From assembly GCA_024235875.1 (NCBI GenBank), contig JACKLP010000014.1:14596-78595 (forward strand): 64,000 bases of DNA, in the 5' to 3' direction. The stretch is from Burkholderiaceae bacterium. GTDB taxonomy: Bacteria > Pseudomonadota > Gammaproteobacteria > Burkholderiales > Burkholderiaceae_E. A program made the translations under genes and the position numbers. Shown here piece by piece: positions 34,044 to 41,981 of this stretch. The notes under the pieces were generated by a model that saw nothing but the letters and a program-made list of their open reading frames with translations, ran no database searches and was not told the origin of the DNA. Each line of letters starts with the position of its first letter. Within the stretch, counting starts at the first letter, position 1.

Positions 34044-35912
34044 TCAGCCGCGCGGTGCGCCCGGCAAGCCCAGGGCAGCCGGGTCGCGAACCGCGCCGAA
34101 CGACGCGCTGCGCGCCAGTGCGCCATAGGCCTGTAGTGCACGCGATACGACCCGGTTGCGCGAGACCGGTCGCCAGCCTCCGTCGGTGCGCGCGTCCATG
34201 GCACGACGACGCCGCGACAGTTCGTCGTCGGTCACCAGCAGATCGATCCGTCGTGCCGGGATGTCGATGGCGATTTCATCGCCATCCTCGATCAGGGCGA
34301 TCGCGCCGCCTTCACCGGCTTCTGGCGATATGTGTCCGATCGACAGGCCCGAGGTGGCGCCCGAGAAACGTCCATCGGTGATCAGTGCGCATTGCGTGGC
34401 CAGGCCGACCGCCTTGAGCATGCTCGTGGGCATCAGCATCTCCTGCATGCCGGGGCCGCCACGCGGCCCTTCGTAGCGGATCACGACCACGTCACCGGCC
34501 GCGAGCCGGCCGCCGAGGATGCCTTCGACGGCCGCGTCCTGGCTCTCGAAGATCACGGCCTTGCCGGTGAAGCGCAGGATCGACGAATCGACGCCGGCGG
34601 TCTTGACGATGCAGCCGTCGGCCGCGATGTTGCCGTAGAGCACCGCCAATCCACCATCGGCACTATAGGCATGGGCCAGATCACGGATGCAGCCTGTCTC
34701 GCGATCGGTGTCCGGCGTGTCGTAGCGCTCGGACTGGCTGAAGGCGGAAACGCTGCGCCGCCTGGCAGGCGCCGCCCGGTAGAACGTCCGAACGGCATCG
34801 TCGGTCGCGCGCGTGAGATCGTGGGACGCCAGTCGTTCCGCCAGGCGCCGACCCGTGACGTCGATGACGCTTGCGTCGATCAGGCCGCCGCGCTCGAGCT
34901 CGGCCATGATCCCCATTACCCCGCCCGCGCGATGGACGTCTTCCACGTGATAGTGGTGCACGGCCGGCGACACCTTGCAGATGTTCGGCACCTTGCGCGA
35001 GAGACGGTCGATGTCGGCGATCGTGAAGTCGATCTCGCCCTCGAACGCGGCACCGAGCAGGTGGAGCACCGTGTTGGTGGAACCACCCATCGCGATGTCC
35101 AGCGACATCGCGTTCTCGAAGCTGCGCCGATCGGCCACGCGCCGCGGCAGCACGCTCTCGTCCTTGCCTTCGTAGTAGCGCCTGGTCATCTCGACGATCC
35201 GGTGACCGGCTTGCACGAACAGTCCGCGCCGGTCGGCATGCGTGGCCACCAGGGTGCCGTTGCCGGGCAGCGCAAGGCCGAGCGCCTCGACCAGGCAATT
35301 CATGGAGTTGGCCGTGAACATGCCGGCGCAGGAGCCGCAGGTCAGGCACGAGCCCTCGGCGAGCTGGTGGAGCTCCTCGTCGCCGATGTTCGGGTCGCCG
35401 CCGCCCACCAGGGCGTCCACCACGTCGATCACGTGGACCTCGCCGTTCTTCTCGATGCGGCCGGCCTCCATTGGCCCACCCGAGACGAAGATCGTGGGGA
35501 TGTTGAGCCGCAGGGCAGCCATGAGCATGCCGGGGGTGATCTTGTCGCAGTTCGAGATGCAGACCAGTGCATCGGCGCAATGGGCATTGACCATGTACTC
35601 GACCGCGTCTGCGATCAGCTCCCGCGACGGCAGGCTGTAGAGCATGCCGTCATGTCCCATGGCGATGCCGTCGTCGACGGCGATCGTGTTGAACTCCTTG
35701 GCAACCGCGCCCGCCGCGTGGATCTCGGCAGCGACGAGTTGGCCCAGGTCCTTCAGGTGGACGTGGCCGGGCACGAACTGGGTGAACGAGTTGGCGATCG
35801 CGATGATCGGCTTGGCCAGATCGGCCTCTGCCGTGCCGGTCGCGCGCCATAGTGCGCGGGCGGCCGCCTGGGTTCGCCCCTGGGTCGTTCGGTGCGATCG
35901 GTAGGCCGGCAT
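34044..35912 (-). CDS. ilvD: Dihydroxy-acid dehydratase
   Basis: 622 aa, about the usual length. [12 protein letters not shown] and [20 protein letters not shown] carry Fe-S cluster cysteines, [10 protein letters not shown] and [13 protein letters not shown] are family blocks, and [20 protein letters not shown] is the C-terminal signature. It converts 2,3-dihydroxy acids to 2-keto acids in valine and isoleucine synthesis. GGGGA lies about 7 bases before the ATG. It converges with the sensor kinase gene with a single base between the stops. Confidence 0.95.
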   Translation of the reverse strand: MPAYRSHRTTQGRTQAAARALWRATGTAEADLAKPIIAIANSFTQFVPGHVHLKDLGQLVAAEIHAAGAVAKEFNTIAVDDGIAMGHDGMLYSLPSRELIADAVEYMVNAHCADALVCISNCDKITPGMLMAALRLNIPTIFVSGGPMEAGRIEKNGEVHVIDVVDALVGGGDPNIGDEELHQLAEGSCLTCGSCAGMFTANSMNCLVEALGLALPGNGTLVATHADRRGLFVQAGHRIVEMTRRYYEGKDESVLPRRVADRRSFENAMSLDIAMGGSTNTVLHLLGAAFEGEIDFTIADIDRLSRKVPNICKVSPAVHHYHVEDVHRAGGVMGIMAELERGGLIDASVIDVTGRRLAERLASHDLTRATDDAVRTFYRAAPARRRSVSAFSQSERYDTPDTDRETGCIRDLAHAYSADGGLAVLYGNIAADGCIVKTAGVDSSILRFTGKAVIFESQDAAVEGILGGRLAAGDVVVIRYEGPRGGPGMQEMLMPTSMLKAVGLATQCALITDGRFSGATSGLSIGHISPEAGEGGAIALIEDGDEIAIDIPARRIDLLVTDDELSRRRRAMDARTDGGWRPVSRNRVVSRALQAYGALARSASFGAVRDPAALGLPGAPRG

Positions 35913-35981
35913 TTTTTCGTCCCCTCTGGGCAGTTCGTTTGAAACGCACGATCATAGCGGTGGACGCCACGGGATTGAAAC

Positions 35982-35997
35982 GCGGGCTCGAGCCCGC
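35982..35997. promoter_or_regulatory. 16-base perfect palindrome before the Memo-AMMECR1 gene
   Basis: GCGGGCTCGAGCCCGC reads identically on both strands and ends 5 bases before ATG 36003, where no Shine-Dalgarno is visible. A 9-base direct repeat TTGAAACGC also occurs at 35939-35947 and 35975-35983. The divergent region (35913-36002) between ilvD and this gene may hold an operator, or the palindrome may form a hairpin at the translation start. Confidence 0.45.
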
Positions 35998-36002
35998 ATC
36001 TG

Positions 36003-37472
36003 ATGAACATGAACCAGGAACACAGCCGCGTGCGCCCGGCAGCCGTCGCCGGAAGCTTCTATCCGGCCGCCGCCGACGTCCTCGGTCGCCAGGTGGCCGA
36101 GATGATGGCGCGCGCGTCGGCCACTTCCACGCCGCGCGACGCATTGCCGGCACCCAAGATGCTGATCGTTCCACATGCCGGCTACGTGTATTCGGGCGCG
36201 ACGGCGGCGCAGGGCTATGCGCTGCTCGCGTCGACGGCCAGCCGGATCCGGCGCGTCGTGATGATCGGGCCTGCACACCGCGTTGCCGTGACTGGCCTCG
36301 CCGTGGTGGGGGTCGATGCCTTCTGGACGCCGCTGGGCCCGGTACCGGTGGATCGGGTCGCCATCGAAGCGCTGCGGGCTGCCTGCCCGAACCTCGAGGT
36401 GAACGACCAGGCCCATGCATGGGAGCACTCGCTCGAGGTCCAGCTCCCGTTCCTGCAGACCGTGCTCGAGCGATTCTCGATCGTGCCGATGGTCTTCGGT
36501 CGTGCGACGGCACAAGAGGTCGGCTGTGCGATCGAGACGCTCTGGGGCCAGGAAGAGACGCTGATCGTGATCAGCTCCGACCTTTCGCATTACCACGAGG
36601 ATGCATTGGCCCGCGCGCTCGATCGCCGCACCGTCGAGCGCATCCTGGCGCTCGAACCCACGATTCGACCGGACCAGGCCTGCGGTTCCACCGCCATCGA
36701 CGCCGCGATCCTGTGCGCGGTTCGCCATGGCCTCGAGCCGCGGCTGGTCGCGCAGACCAACTCGGCCGCGGCAAACGGCGACCCGAAGCGTGTCGTCGGC
36801 TACGCGTCGATCGCGTTCGAGCCGCGCGTCGATGCTTCCCGGGCCGTGGCCGTAGCCGACGCGTCGCAGCAGGACGCAGCCGCGCCCCGATCGCCGGGCG
36901 CACGGCTCGGTACCGCGTTGCTGGCACGGGCCCGCAATGCCATCGCGACGCGGTTCGGCCGCCCGGCCCGGCCCGAGCCCGCCGATGACAGGCTCTCGCA
37001 GCCCGGGGCGGCTTTCGTGACCCTCACGCTCGACGGTCGGCTGCGCGGCTGCATCGGCTCGCTGGTGCCGCAGCGTTCGCTCGAGACCGAGATCCGCGAA
37101 CAAGCGCTGGCTGCGGCCTTCCGTGACCCGCGGTTTCCGCCGTTGACGGCCGACGAATTCGATCGTGTCGAGATCGAGGTATCCCTTATCGGGCCGATGC
37201 AGGCCATCATCGCTGCCGACGAGGAATCCGCGATGCGGGTCGTCGAGCCGCATGCCGATGGCCTGGTGCTCAGGAGCGGCCAGCGCCAGGCGACCTTCCT
37301 GCCGCAGGTTTGGCAGCAACTGCCGCGACGTGCCGATTTCCTCAGCGCACTGAAGGCCAAGGCCGGGCTCGATCCCAAGGCGCCCGCGCCCGAGCTTTCG
37401 CTGTGGCGCTACCAGGTCACCAAGTGGTGCGAAGCCGATGGGCCCGCGCCGTCGCAGCCGGGCCGGTCATGA
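36003..37472 (+). CDS. AmmeMemoRadiSam protein B and protein A fused (Memo-AMMECR1)
   Basis: 489 aa. The N-terminal Memo-like domain (about 1-285) has PAAVAGSFYPA, PHAGYVYSG, GPAHR, EHSLEVQLPFL and SSDLSHYH, which give the metal-binding His residues shared with extradiol dioxygenases. The C-terminal AMMECR1 domain (about 295-475) has VTLTLDGRLRGCIGSL and DPRFPPL. In many genomes these are separate genes; here they are one chain. The start is odd: ATG 36003 has no clear ribosome binding site and follows a perfect palindrome. It overlaps the radical SAM gene as ATGA. The family's biochemical role is not established. Confidence 0.9.
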   Translation: MNMNQEHSRVRPAAVAGSFYPAAADVLGRQVAEMMARASATSTPRDALPAPKMLIVPHAGYVYSGATAAQGYALLASTASRIRRVVMIGPAHRVAVTGLAVVGVDAFWTPLGPVPVDRVAIEALRAACPNLEVNDQAHAWEHSLEVQLPFLQTVLERFSIVPMVFGRATAQEVGCAIETLWGQEETLIVISSDLSHYHEDALARALDRRTVERILALEPTIRPDQACGSTAIDAAILCAVRHGLEPRLVAQTNSAAANGDPKRVVGYASIAFEPRVDASRAVAVADASQQDAAAPRSPGARLGTALLARARNAIATRFGRPARPEPADDRLSQPGAAFVTLTLDGRLRGCIGSLVPQRSLETEIREQALAAAFRDPRFPPLTADEFDRVEIEVSLIGPMQAIIAADEESAMRVVEPHADGLVLRSGQRQATFLPQVWQQLPRRADFLSALKAKAGLDPKAPAPELSLWRYQVTKWCEADGPAPSQPGRS

Positions 37473-38563
37473 ACTCGCGCGACGACTGGTTCGGCGAGCA
37501 CCATCGCGCGCGATGGTGGCACTGGCTGCCCGACGGGCGGATCCAGTGCGACCTGTGCCCGCGTGATTGCCGGCTCGGCGAGGGCCAGCATGGCCTGTGC
37601 TTCGTTCGCGAGCGACTCGGCAACGAAATGGTCCTGGCCACCTACGGCCGCAGTTCCGGCTTCGCCGTCGACCCCATCGAGAAGAAGCCGCTATTCCACT
37701 TCCTGCCGGGATGCTCGGTCCTGTCTTTCGGCACCGCGGGTTGCAACCTCGCTTGCAAGTTCTGCCAGAACTGGGACATCTCCAAGTCGCGCGAGATGGA
37801 TACGCTGGCGAGCGAGGCCTCGCCCTCGGCCATCGCCGCGGCCGCGCGCGCCAACGGCTGCGCCAGTGTCGCCTTCACTTACAACGACCCGGTGATCTTC
37901 GCCGAGTATGCGCTGGACACCGCCGATGCCTGCCACGAAGCCGGCATCAAGACCGTCGCGGTCACGGCCGGCTACATCCACGATGCACCGCGTCGCGAGT
38001 TCTTCGCGAAGATGGACGCCGCCAACATCGACCTGAAGTCCTTCGACGAGGACTTCTACTACCGGCTGACCGGCGCGCATCTGCAACCCGTGCTCGATAC
38101 GCTGCGCCATGTGCGGCACGAGACCGCCTGCTGGCTCGAGATCACCACCTTGCTGATTCCGGGCCGCAACGATTCCGATGCCGAGATCGACGCGATGACG
38201 AAATGGATCGCGAATGAACTCGGTACCGACGTGCCATTGCATTTCTCGGCCTTCCGTCCCGACTGGAAGATGTCCGATGTGGCGCCCACGCCCCCGGCCA
38301 CCCTGGCGCGGGCGCGAGGCATCGCGCAAGCCAACGGCCTGCGCCACGTCTATACCGGAAACGTCCGCGACCTCGACGGCGGCACGACGAGCTGCACGCA
38401 TTGCGGCGAGGCGTTGATCGTGCGCGACTGGCATCGGGTGGTGGTCTACGGGCTCGACGCCAACGGGCATTGTCCGGGTTGCGACTCGCCGCTGGCCGGT
38501 GTCTACGACCGCGGGCTCGGCAAGACCCCTTCGCAGCGCCGGATTCGAATCCAGCCGCTCTGA
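37469..38563 (+). CDS. amrS: AmmeMemoRadiSam-system radical SAM enzyme
   Basis: 364 aa. The radical SAM cluster motif is C92-x3-C96-x2-C99 within GTAGCNLACKFCQNWDIS. An N-terminal cysteine set (C27, C30, C34, C44) and a C-terminal pair of CxxC motifs (CTHCGE, CPGCDS) suggest additional metal or cluster sites. The C-terminal cysteines are less commonly discussed in this family. It follows the Memo-AMMECR1 fusion by an ATGA overlap, the usual partnership. The substrate is unknown. Confidence 0.92.
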   Translation: MNSRDDWFGEHHRARWWHWLPDGRIQCDLCPRDCRLGEGQHGLCFVRERLGNEMVLATYGRSSGFAVDPIEKKPLFHFLPGCSVLSFGTAGCNLACKFCQNWDISKSREMDTLASEASPSAIAAAARANGCASVAFTYNDPVIFAEYALDTADACHEAGIKTVAVTAGYIHDAPRREFFAKMDAANIDLKSFDEDFYYRLTGAHLQPVLDTLRHVRHETACWLEITTLLIPGRNDSDAEIDAMTKWIANELGTDVPLHFSAFRPDWKMSDVAPTPPATLARARGIAQANGLRHVYTGNVRDLDGGTTSCTHCGEALIVRDWHRVVVYGLDANGHCPGCDSPLAGVYDRGLGKTPSQRRIRIQPL

Positions 38564-38648
38564 AGCCAGCGCCTGCCGCGGCGCTCGGCGCGACCCGTGA
38601 TCGACCCGAGCGCGCTACGGGATCCGGCCGGAGCCGCGAGCGATCGCC

Positions 38649-38957
38649 TTAGTTTCCGCCGGCGGGCGGCGTGCCGGTGATAGAGACCCCTTTCCCCTCG
38701 ACGAGCACCTTGGGTGCGCCGACCCGGAAGCCCGGGCTCTTGTTTCCCCCGACGACGGACTTCTGCGTGCCGTCGCCGACGCCACGCCCACCGCCCGATC
38801 CGCCGCCGCGGATCTTTCCCGCCTTCACCGGCTTGGCGCCGCCCTGGCTCGAGCCGCCGCCACCGCCCACGTTGGGATAGGGGACCGGTGCGGTCTGCGC
38901 TGTCGCGCTGGTCGACAATGCGAGCGCGAGGACGACCGGGAAGATGATCTGCTTCAT
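38649..38957 (-). CDS. Secreted Gly-rich small protein, unknown
   Basis: 102 aa. MKQIIFPVVLALALSTSATA is a clear signal peptide with a likely cleavage after ATA. The mature part is low-complexity Gly/Ser/Lys with GGGGGSS and GGGSGGGRGVG runs, then a less repetitive KVLVEGKGVSITGT end. GGAG lies 7 bases before the ATG. No family was recognised. It is convergent with the radical SAM gene and separated from the transketolase genes by 258 bases, which contain a short hairpin (39052-39069) but nothing else I can support. Confidence 0.72.
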   Translation of the reverse strand: MKQIIFPVVLALALSTSATAQTAPVPYPNVGGGGGSSQGGAKPVKAGKIRGGGSGGGRGVGDGTQKSVVGGNKSPGFRVGAPKVLVEGKGVSITGTPPAGGN

Positions 38958-39215
38958 GACGGATCTCCGCTGTTCGCTGCGACGGACCGACGGGAGGCGT
39001 GATCCTCGGGTGCAGCCTCACGGACATTATCTTCCAGGCGTCCAGGACTTCATCCCGCGAAGACGGGATCGCGTTGCTTGTCATCACGAGTTCGCATCGC
39101 CGAGAATCCAGGCTGCGCGTCGATGCCTTCGGATCGGCGTCACGGCGCCCCGGGCGCCGCCGGTGTACGAAATGGCGGCACGACGGGCACAGGCCTCGAT
39201 ACACGGAGCAACGCG

Positions 39216-40070
39216 ATGGACGCATCGACGGACACGCTCGAACATCTTGCCGGTTGCGCCTACCGGATCCGGCGCTATGCGCTGCAGATGGGCGAGATCC
39301 AGGGGCAGGGCTACATCGGGCAGGCGCTCGGCTACGCCGACGTGCTCGCGGTCGCCTACGGGCACGCACTGAACCTGCGTGCCGCAGAGCCGGCCTGGGA
39401 GGGACGCGACCGCTTCCTGCTCTCGCATGGCCACTATGCGATCGCGTTCTACGCGGCGCTGATCGAGGCCGGGATCATCGCCGAGTCCGAGCTCGAGACC
39501 TATGGCACCGACGACAGCCGCCTGCCGATGTCCGGGATGGCCAGCTACACCCCGGGCATGGAGATCTCGGGCGGCTCGCTCGGCCAAGGCCTGGCGATCG
39601 CGGTCGGCATGGCGCTCGCGCTGCGCCAGAAAGGCAACCCGGCATTCGTCTACAACTCGATGTCGGACGGTGAACTCGACGAGGGTTCCACCTGGGAAGC
39701 GGCCATGGGCGCCGCGCATCACGGCTTGGACAAGCTGATCTGCCTGGTCGACGTCAATCGTCAACAGGCCGATGGGCCGTCGCCCGAGATCCTGGGCTTC
39801 GAGCCGCTGGCCGACAAGTGGGCTTCGTTCGGCTGGCACGTGCAGCGTGTCGACGGCAATTCGCTCTCCGAGGTGCTCGCGGCCTTCGATGCCGCCCGTG
39901 CGCTCACCGATGCGAAGCCCCGGGTGATCCTGTTCGATACCCTGATGGGCAAGGGCGTGCCCTTCCTCGAGGCGCGCGAGAAGAACCATTTCATCCGAGT
40001 CGATCCGCCCGAGTGGCAGCAGGCGATCGCCGTCCTGGACCGGTCGCGGTCTTCGGAGGCGCGCCGATGA
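39216..40070 (+). CDS. Transketolase, N-terminal (TPP-binding) subunit
   Basis: 284 aa. GGAG lies 7 bases before ATG 39216. SHGHYAIAFYAALIEAG and the ThDP motif (SDGELDEGSTWEAAMGAAHH, then NRQQADG) mark the pyrophosphate-binding half of a split transketolase, with GGSLGQGLAIAVGMAL. It is coupled by ATGA to the C-terminal half. Split transketolases often serve specialised sugar pathways in place of the main pentose phosphate enzyme. The gene is complete, not a fragment. Confidence 0.92.
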   Translation: MDASTDTLEHLAGCAYRIRRYALQMGEIQGQGYIGQALGYADVLAVAYGHALNLRAAEPAWEGRDRFLLSHGHYAIAFYAALIEAGIIAESELETYGTDDSRLPMSGMASYTPGMEISGGSLGQGLAIAVGMALALRQKGNPAFVYNSMSDGELDEGSTWEAAMGAAHHGLDKLICLVDVNRQQADGPSPEILGFEPLADKWASFGWHVQRVDGNSLSEVLAAFDAARALTDAKPRVILFDTLMGKGVPFLEAREKNHFIRVDPPEWQQAIAVLDRSRSSEARR

Positions 40071-41077
40071 ACGATCTCGCCGACAAGAAGCCCCGCCCGA
40101 CCACCTCGGCGATGATCGCGTCGATCGCCGCCGAGGGGCAACGCGTGGCGGCCGCACCCTTCGGCAAGGCGCTCGTGCAGCTCGCCCAGGAGCGGCCCGA
40201 GATCGTCGGGCTGACCGGCGATCTGGCCAAGTACACCGACCTGCACCTGTTCGCGCAGGCCTATCCGGATCGCTTCTTCCAGATGGGCATGGCCGAGCAG
40301 TTGCTGATGGGCGCGGCCGGTGGCATGGCCAAGGAAGGGCTTAAGCCGTTCGCGACCACCTATGCCGTCTTCGGCACCCGCCGCGCCTACGATTTCATTC
40401 ATCAGGTGATCGCCGAGGAGGGCCTCGACGTCAAGATCTGCTGCGCGCTGCCCGGCCTGACCACGGGCTACGGTCCGAGCCACCAGGCGACCGATGACCT
40501 CGCGATGATGCGCGCCGTGCCCGGTCTGACCGTCGTCGATCCCTGCGACGCCCTCGATATCGAGCAGGCGGTGCCGCAGATCGCCGAGCATCGAGGGCCG
40601 GTCTACATGCGCTTGCTGCGGGGCAATGTGCCGCTCGTGCTCGACGAATACGACTATCGCTTCGAGCTCGGTCGCGCCAAGCTGTTGCGCGACGGTGCCG
40701 ACGTCCTGGTGATCTCCAGCGGAATCCTGACCATGCGCGCGCTCGAGACCGCGCAGGCTTTGGCCGCCGACCGCGTCGACGTCGCCGTGCTGCACTGCCC
40801 GACGATCAAGCCGCTCGACGAGCAGACGATCGTCGACGCCGTTCGAGCGCGCCCGAGGCTGGTCGTGGTCGCCGAGAACCACTCGGTGATCGGCGGGCTG
40901 GGCGAGGCGGTGGCGGGCACCTTGCTACGGCATCGGGTGCAGCCGGCGGGCTTCCAGCTCGCCGGGCTGCCCGACGCCTACCTCGCCGCCGGCGCGCTGC
41001 CGACCCTGCACGAGCGCTATGGCATCAGCGTCGAGGCGCTGGCCCGGCGGATCCGGGCTTGGCTATCGGGTGACTGA
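40067..41077 (+). CDS. Transketolase, C-terminal (Pyr) subunit
   Basis: 336 aa. The pyrimidine-domain motif is QMGMAEQLLMGAAGGMAKEG, with the conserved Glu contacting TPP. FATTYAVFGTRRAYDFIHQ and the C-terminal domain (VVVAENHSVIGGLGEAVA) follow. It starts inside the stop of the N-terminal subunit (ATGA) and is expected to form the heteromeric transketolase with it. No other pentose phosphate gene lies in the window. Confidence 0.92.
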   Translation: MNDLADKKPRPTTSAMIASIAAEGQRVAAAPFGKALVQLAQERPEIVGLTGDLAKYTDLHLFAQAYPDRFFQMGMAEQLLMGAAGGMAKEGLKPFATTYAVFGTRRAYDFIHQVIAEEGLDVKICCALPGLTTGYGPSHQATDDLAMMRAVPGLTVVDPCDALDIEQAVPQIAEHRGPVYMRLLRGNVPLVLDEYDYRFELGRAKLLRDGADVLVISSGILTMRALETAQALAADRVDVAVLHCPTIKPLDEQTIVDAVRARPRLVVVAENHSVIGGLGEAVAGTLLRHRVQPAGFQLAGLPDAYLAAGALPTLHERYGISVEALARRIRAWLSGD

Positions 41078-41084
41078 GCCACCA

Positions 41085-41116
41085 GGCGGGGCCGTGTCCA
41101 GCGCCGGGCCCCCGCC
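41085..41116. terminator. GC-rich hairpin between the transketolase and tandem-repeat-protein genes
   Basis: GGCGGGG (41085-41091) pairs with CCCCGCC (41110-41116) across an 18-base loop between two convergent genes. It could act as a bidirectional terminator. It has no U-tract. Confidence 0.35.
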
Positions 41117-41127
41117 GCGCGAGCCGC

Positions 41128-41940
41128 TCAGGCGGCCTGCCGCATCTCGCGGATCCGGCCCACCGCCTCATCGCGGCTCGGGAAGAGATTCGGGTCGAAG
41201 GCCTCGGTGCCTGCCCGGGCGCGGATCTCGGCGGCCGTCTCGGGTGATGCGTCGTAGCGCACCGAGCCCAGCGACCAGGCCAGATTGAGCTTCTTTCCAC
41301 GGCTCGCGAAGGCGATCCAGGCGAGCTGGTCGACCAGGCACCTGCGATAGTTCACCAGGAAGTACCACTTTCGTCCGGTCTCGTTCACGCGGCGTTCGAG
41401 AAAGTCGTAGAACGCATCCACCGAACGCGAATCGGCGAATTCGTACTCGCTGAAGTCCGTCTCCATGATGTGCTCGTCCGGGTCGAAGCGCAGGCGGCGC
41501 TCGAACTCGGCCATCGTGTCGGCGTCGAGCTTCGGGTGGCGAGCCAGCTCGGCGCGCTCGTCGGCGGCCTTCATGTCGGCAAGCGTCGCCAGCGCATCGG
41601 CATGCGTGTCGATCAGGTTCGCATCGAAGGTGTCGCGACCGGCGCTGGCCTCGATCTGCGATCGTATCTCGGCGCTGGCCTTCGCGCGCACCGTGCCCAT
41701 GGACCAGCCCAGGTTCAGTCGCTTGCCGCGGTTGGCCCAGGCGATCCACGCCTCGGGCCAGACCCGGCAATTGCCGTAGTCGATCAGGAAATACCATTTC
41801 CTGCCGGTCTGCTCGACCTGCCGTGTCAGCTCGTCGTAGAAAGCGTCGACGCGCGCGGCCGAATCGAAGACCGCGTCGTTCAGGTCGACTTCCATCACCT
41901 GGATTTCCGCGTGGAACTTCACACGATCCGAATCGTTCAC
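41128..41940 (-). CDS. Protein of two tandem copies of an unnamed domain (phaC-linked)
   Basis: 270 aa from GTG 41940, with GGAG 7 bases before it. Residues about 15-124 and 158-267 are clear duplicates: both contain VDAFYD, TGRKWYFL, a Y-x2-C after it, AWIA, RGK-LNL and WS-G-VR at the same spacing, followed by FD-NL. Each copy may be a compact alpha/beta domain; I am not confident of a fold assignment. I do not recognise a named family. It lies 41 bases after phaC on the same strand, so it may be co-transcribed and act in PHA or carbon-storage physiology, but this is inference from position. Confidence 0.72.
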   Translation of the reverse strand: MNDSDRVKFHAEIQVMEVDLNDAVFDSAARVDAFYDELTRQVEQTGRKWYFLIDYGNCRVWPEAWIAWANRGKRLNLGWSMGTVRAKASAEIRSQIEASAGRDTFDANLIDTHADALATLADMKAADERAELARHPKLDADTMAEFERRLRFDPDEHIMETDFSEYEFADSRSVDAFYDFLERRVNETGRKWYFLVNYRRCLVDQLAWIAFASRGKKLNLAWSLGSVRYDASPETAAEIRARAGTEAFDPNLFPSRDEAVGRIREMRQAA

Positions 41941-41981
41941 CCGAGGTCTCCGTTCGAATGGGGGCGCTGGCCGATCGCGGG

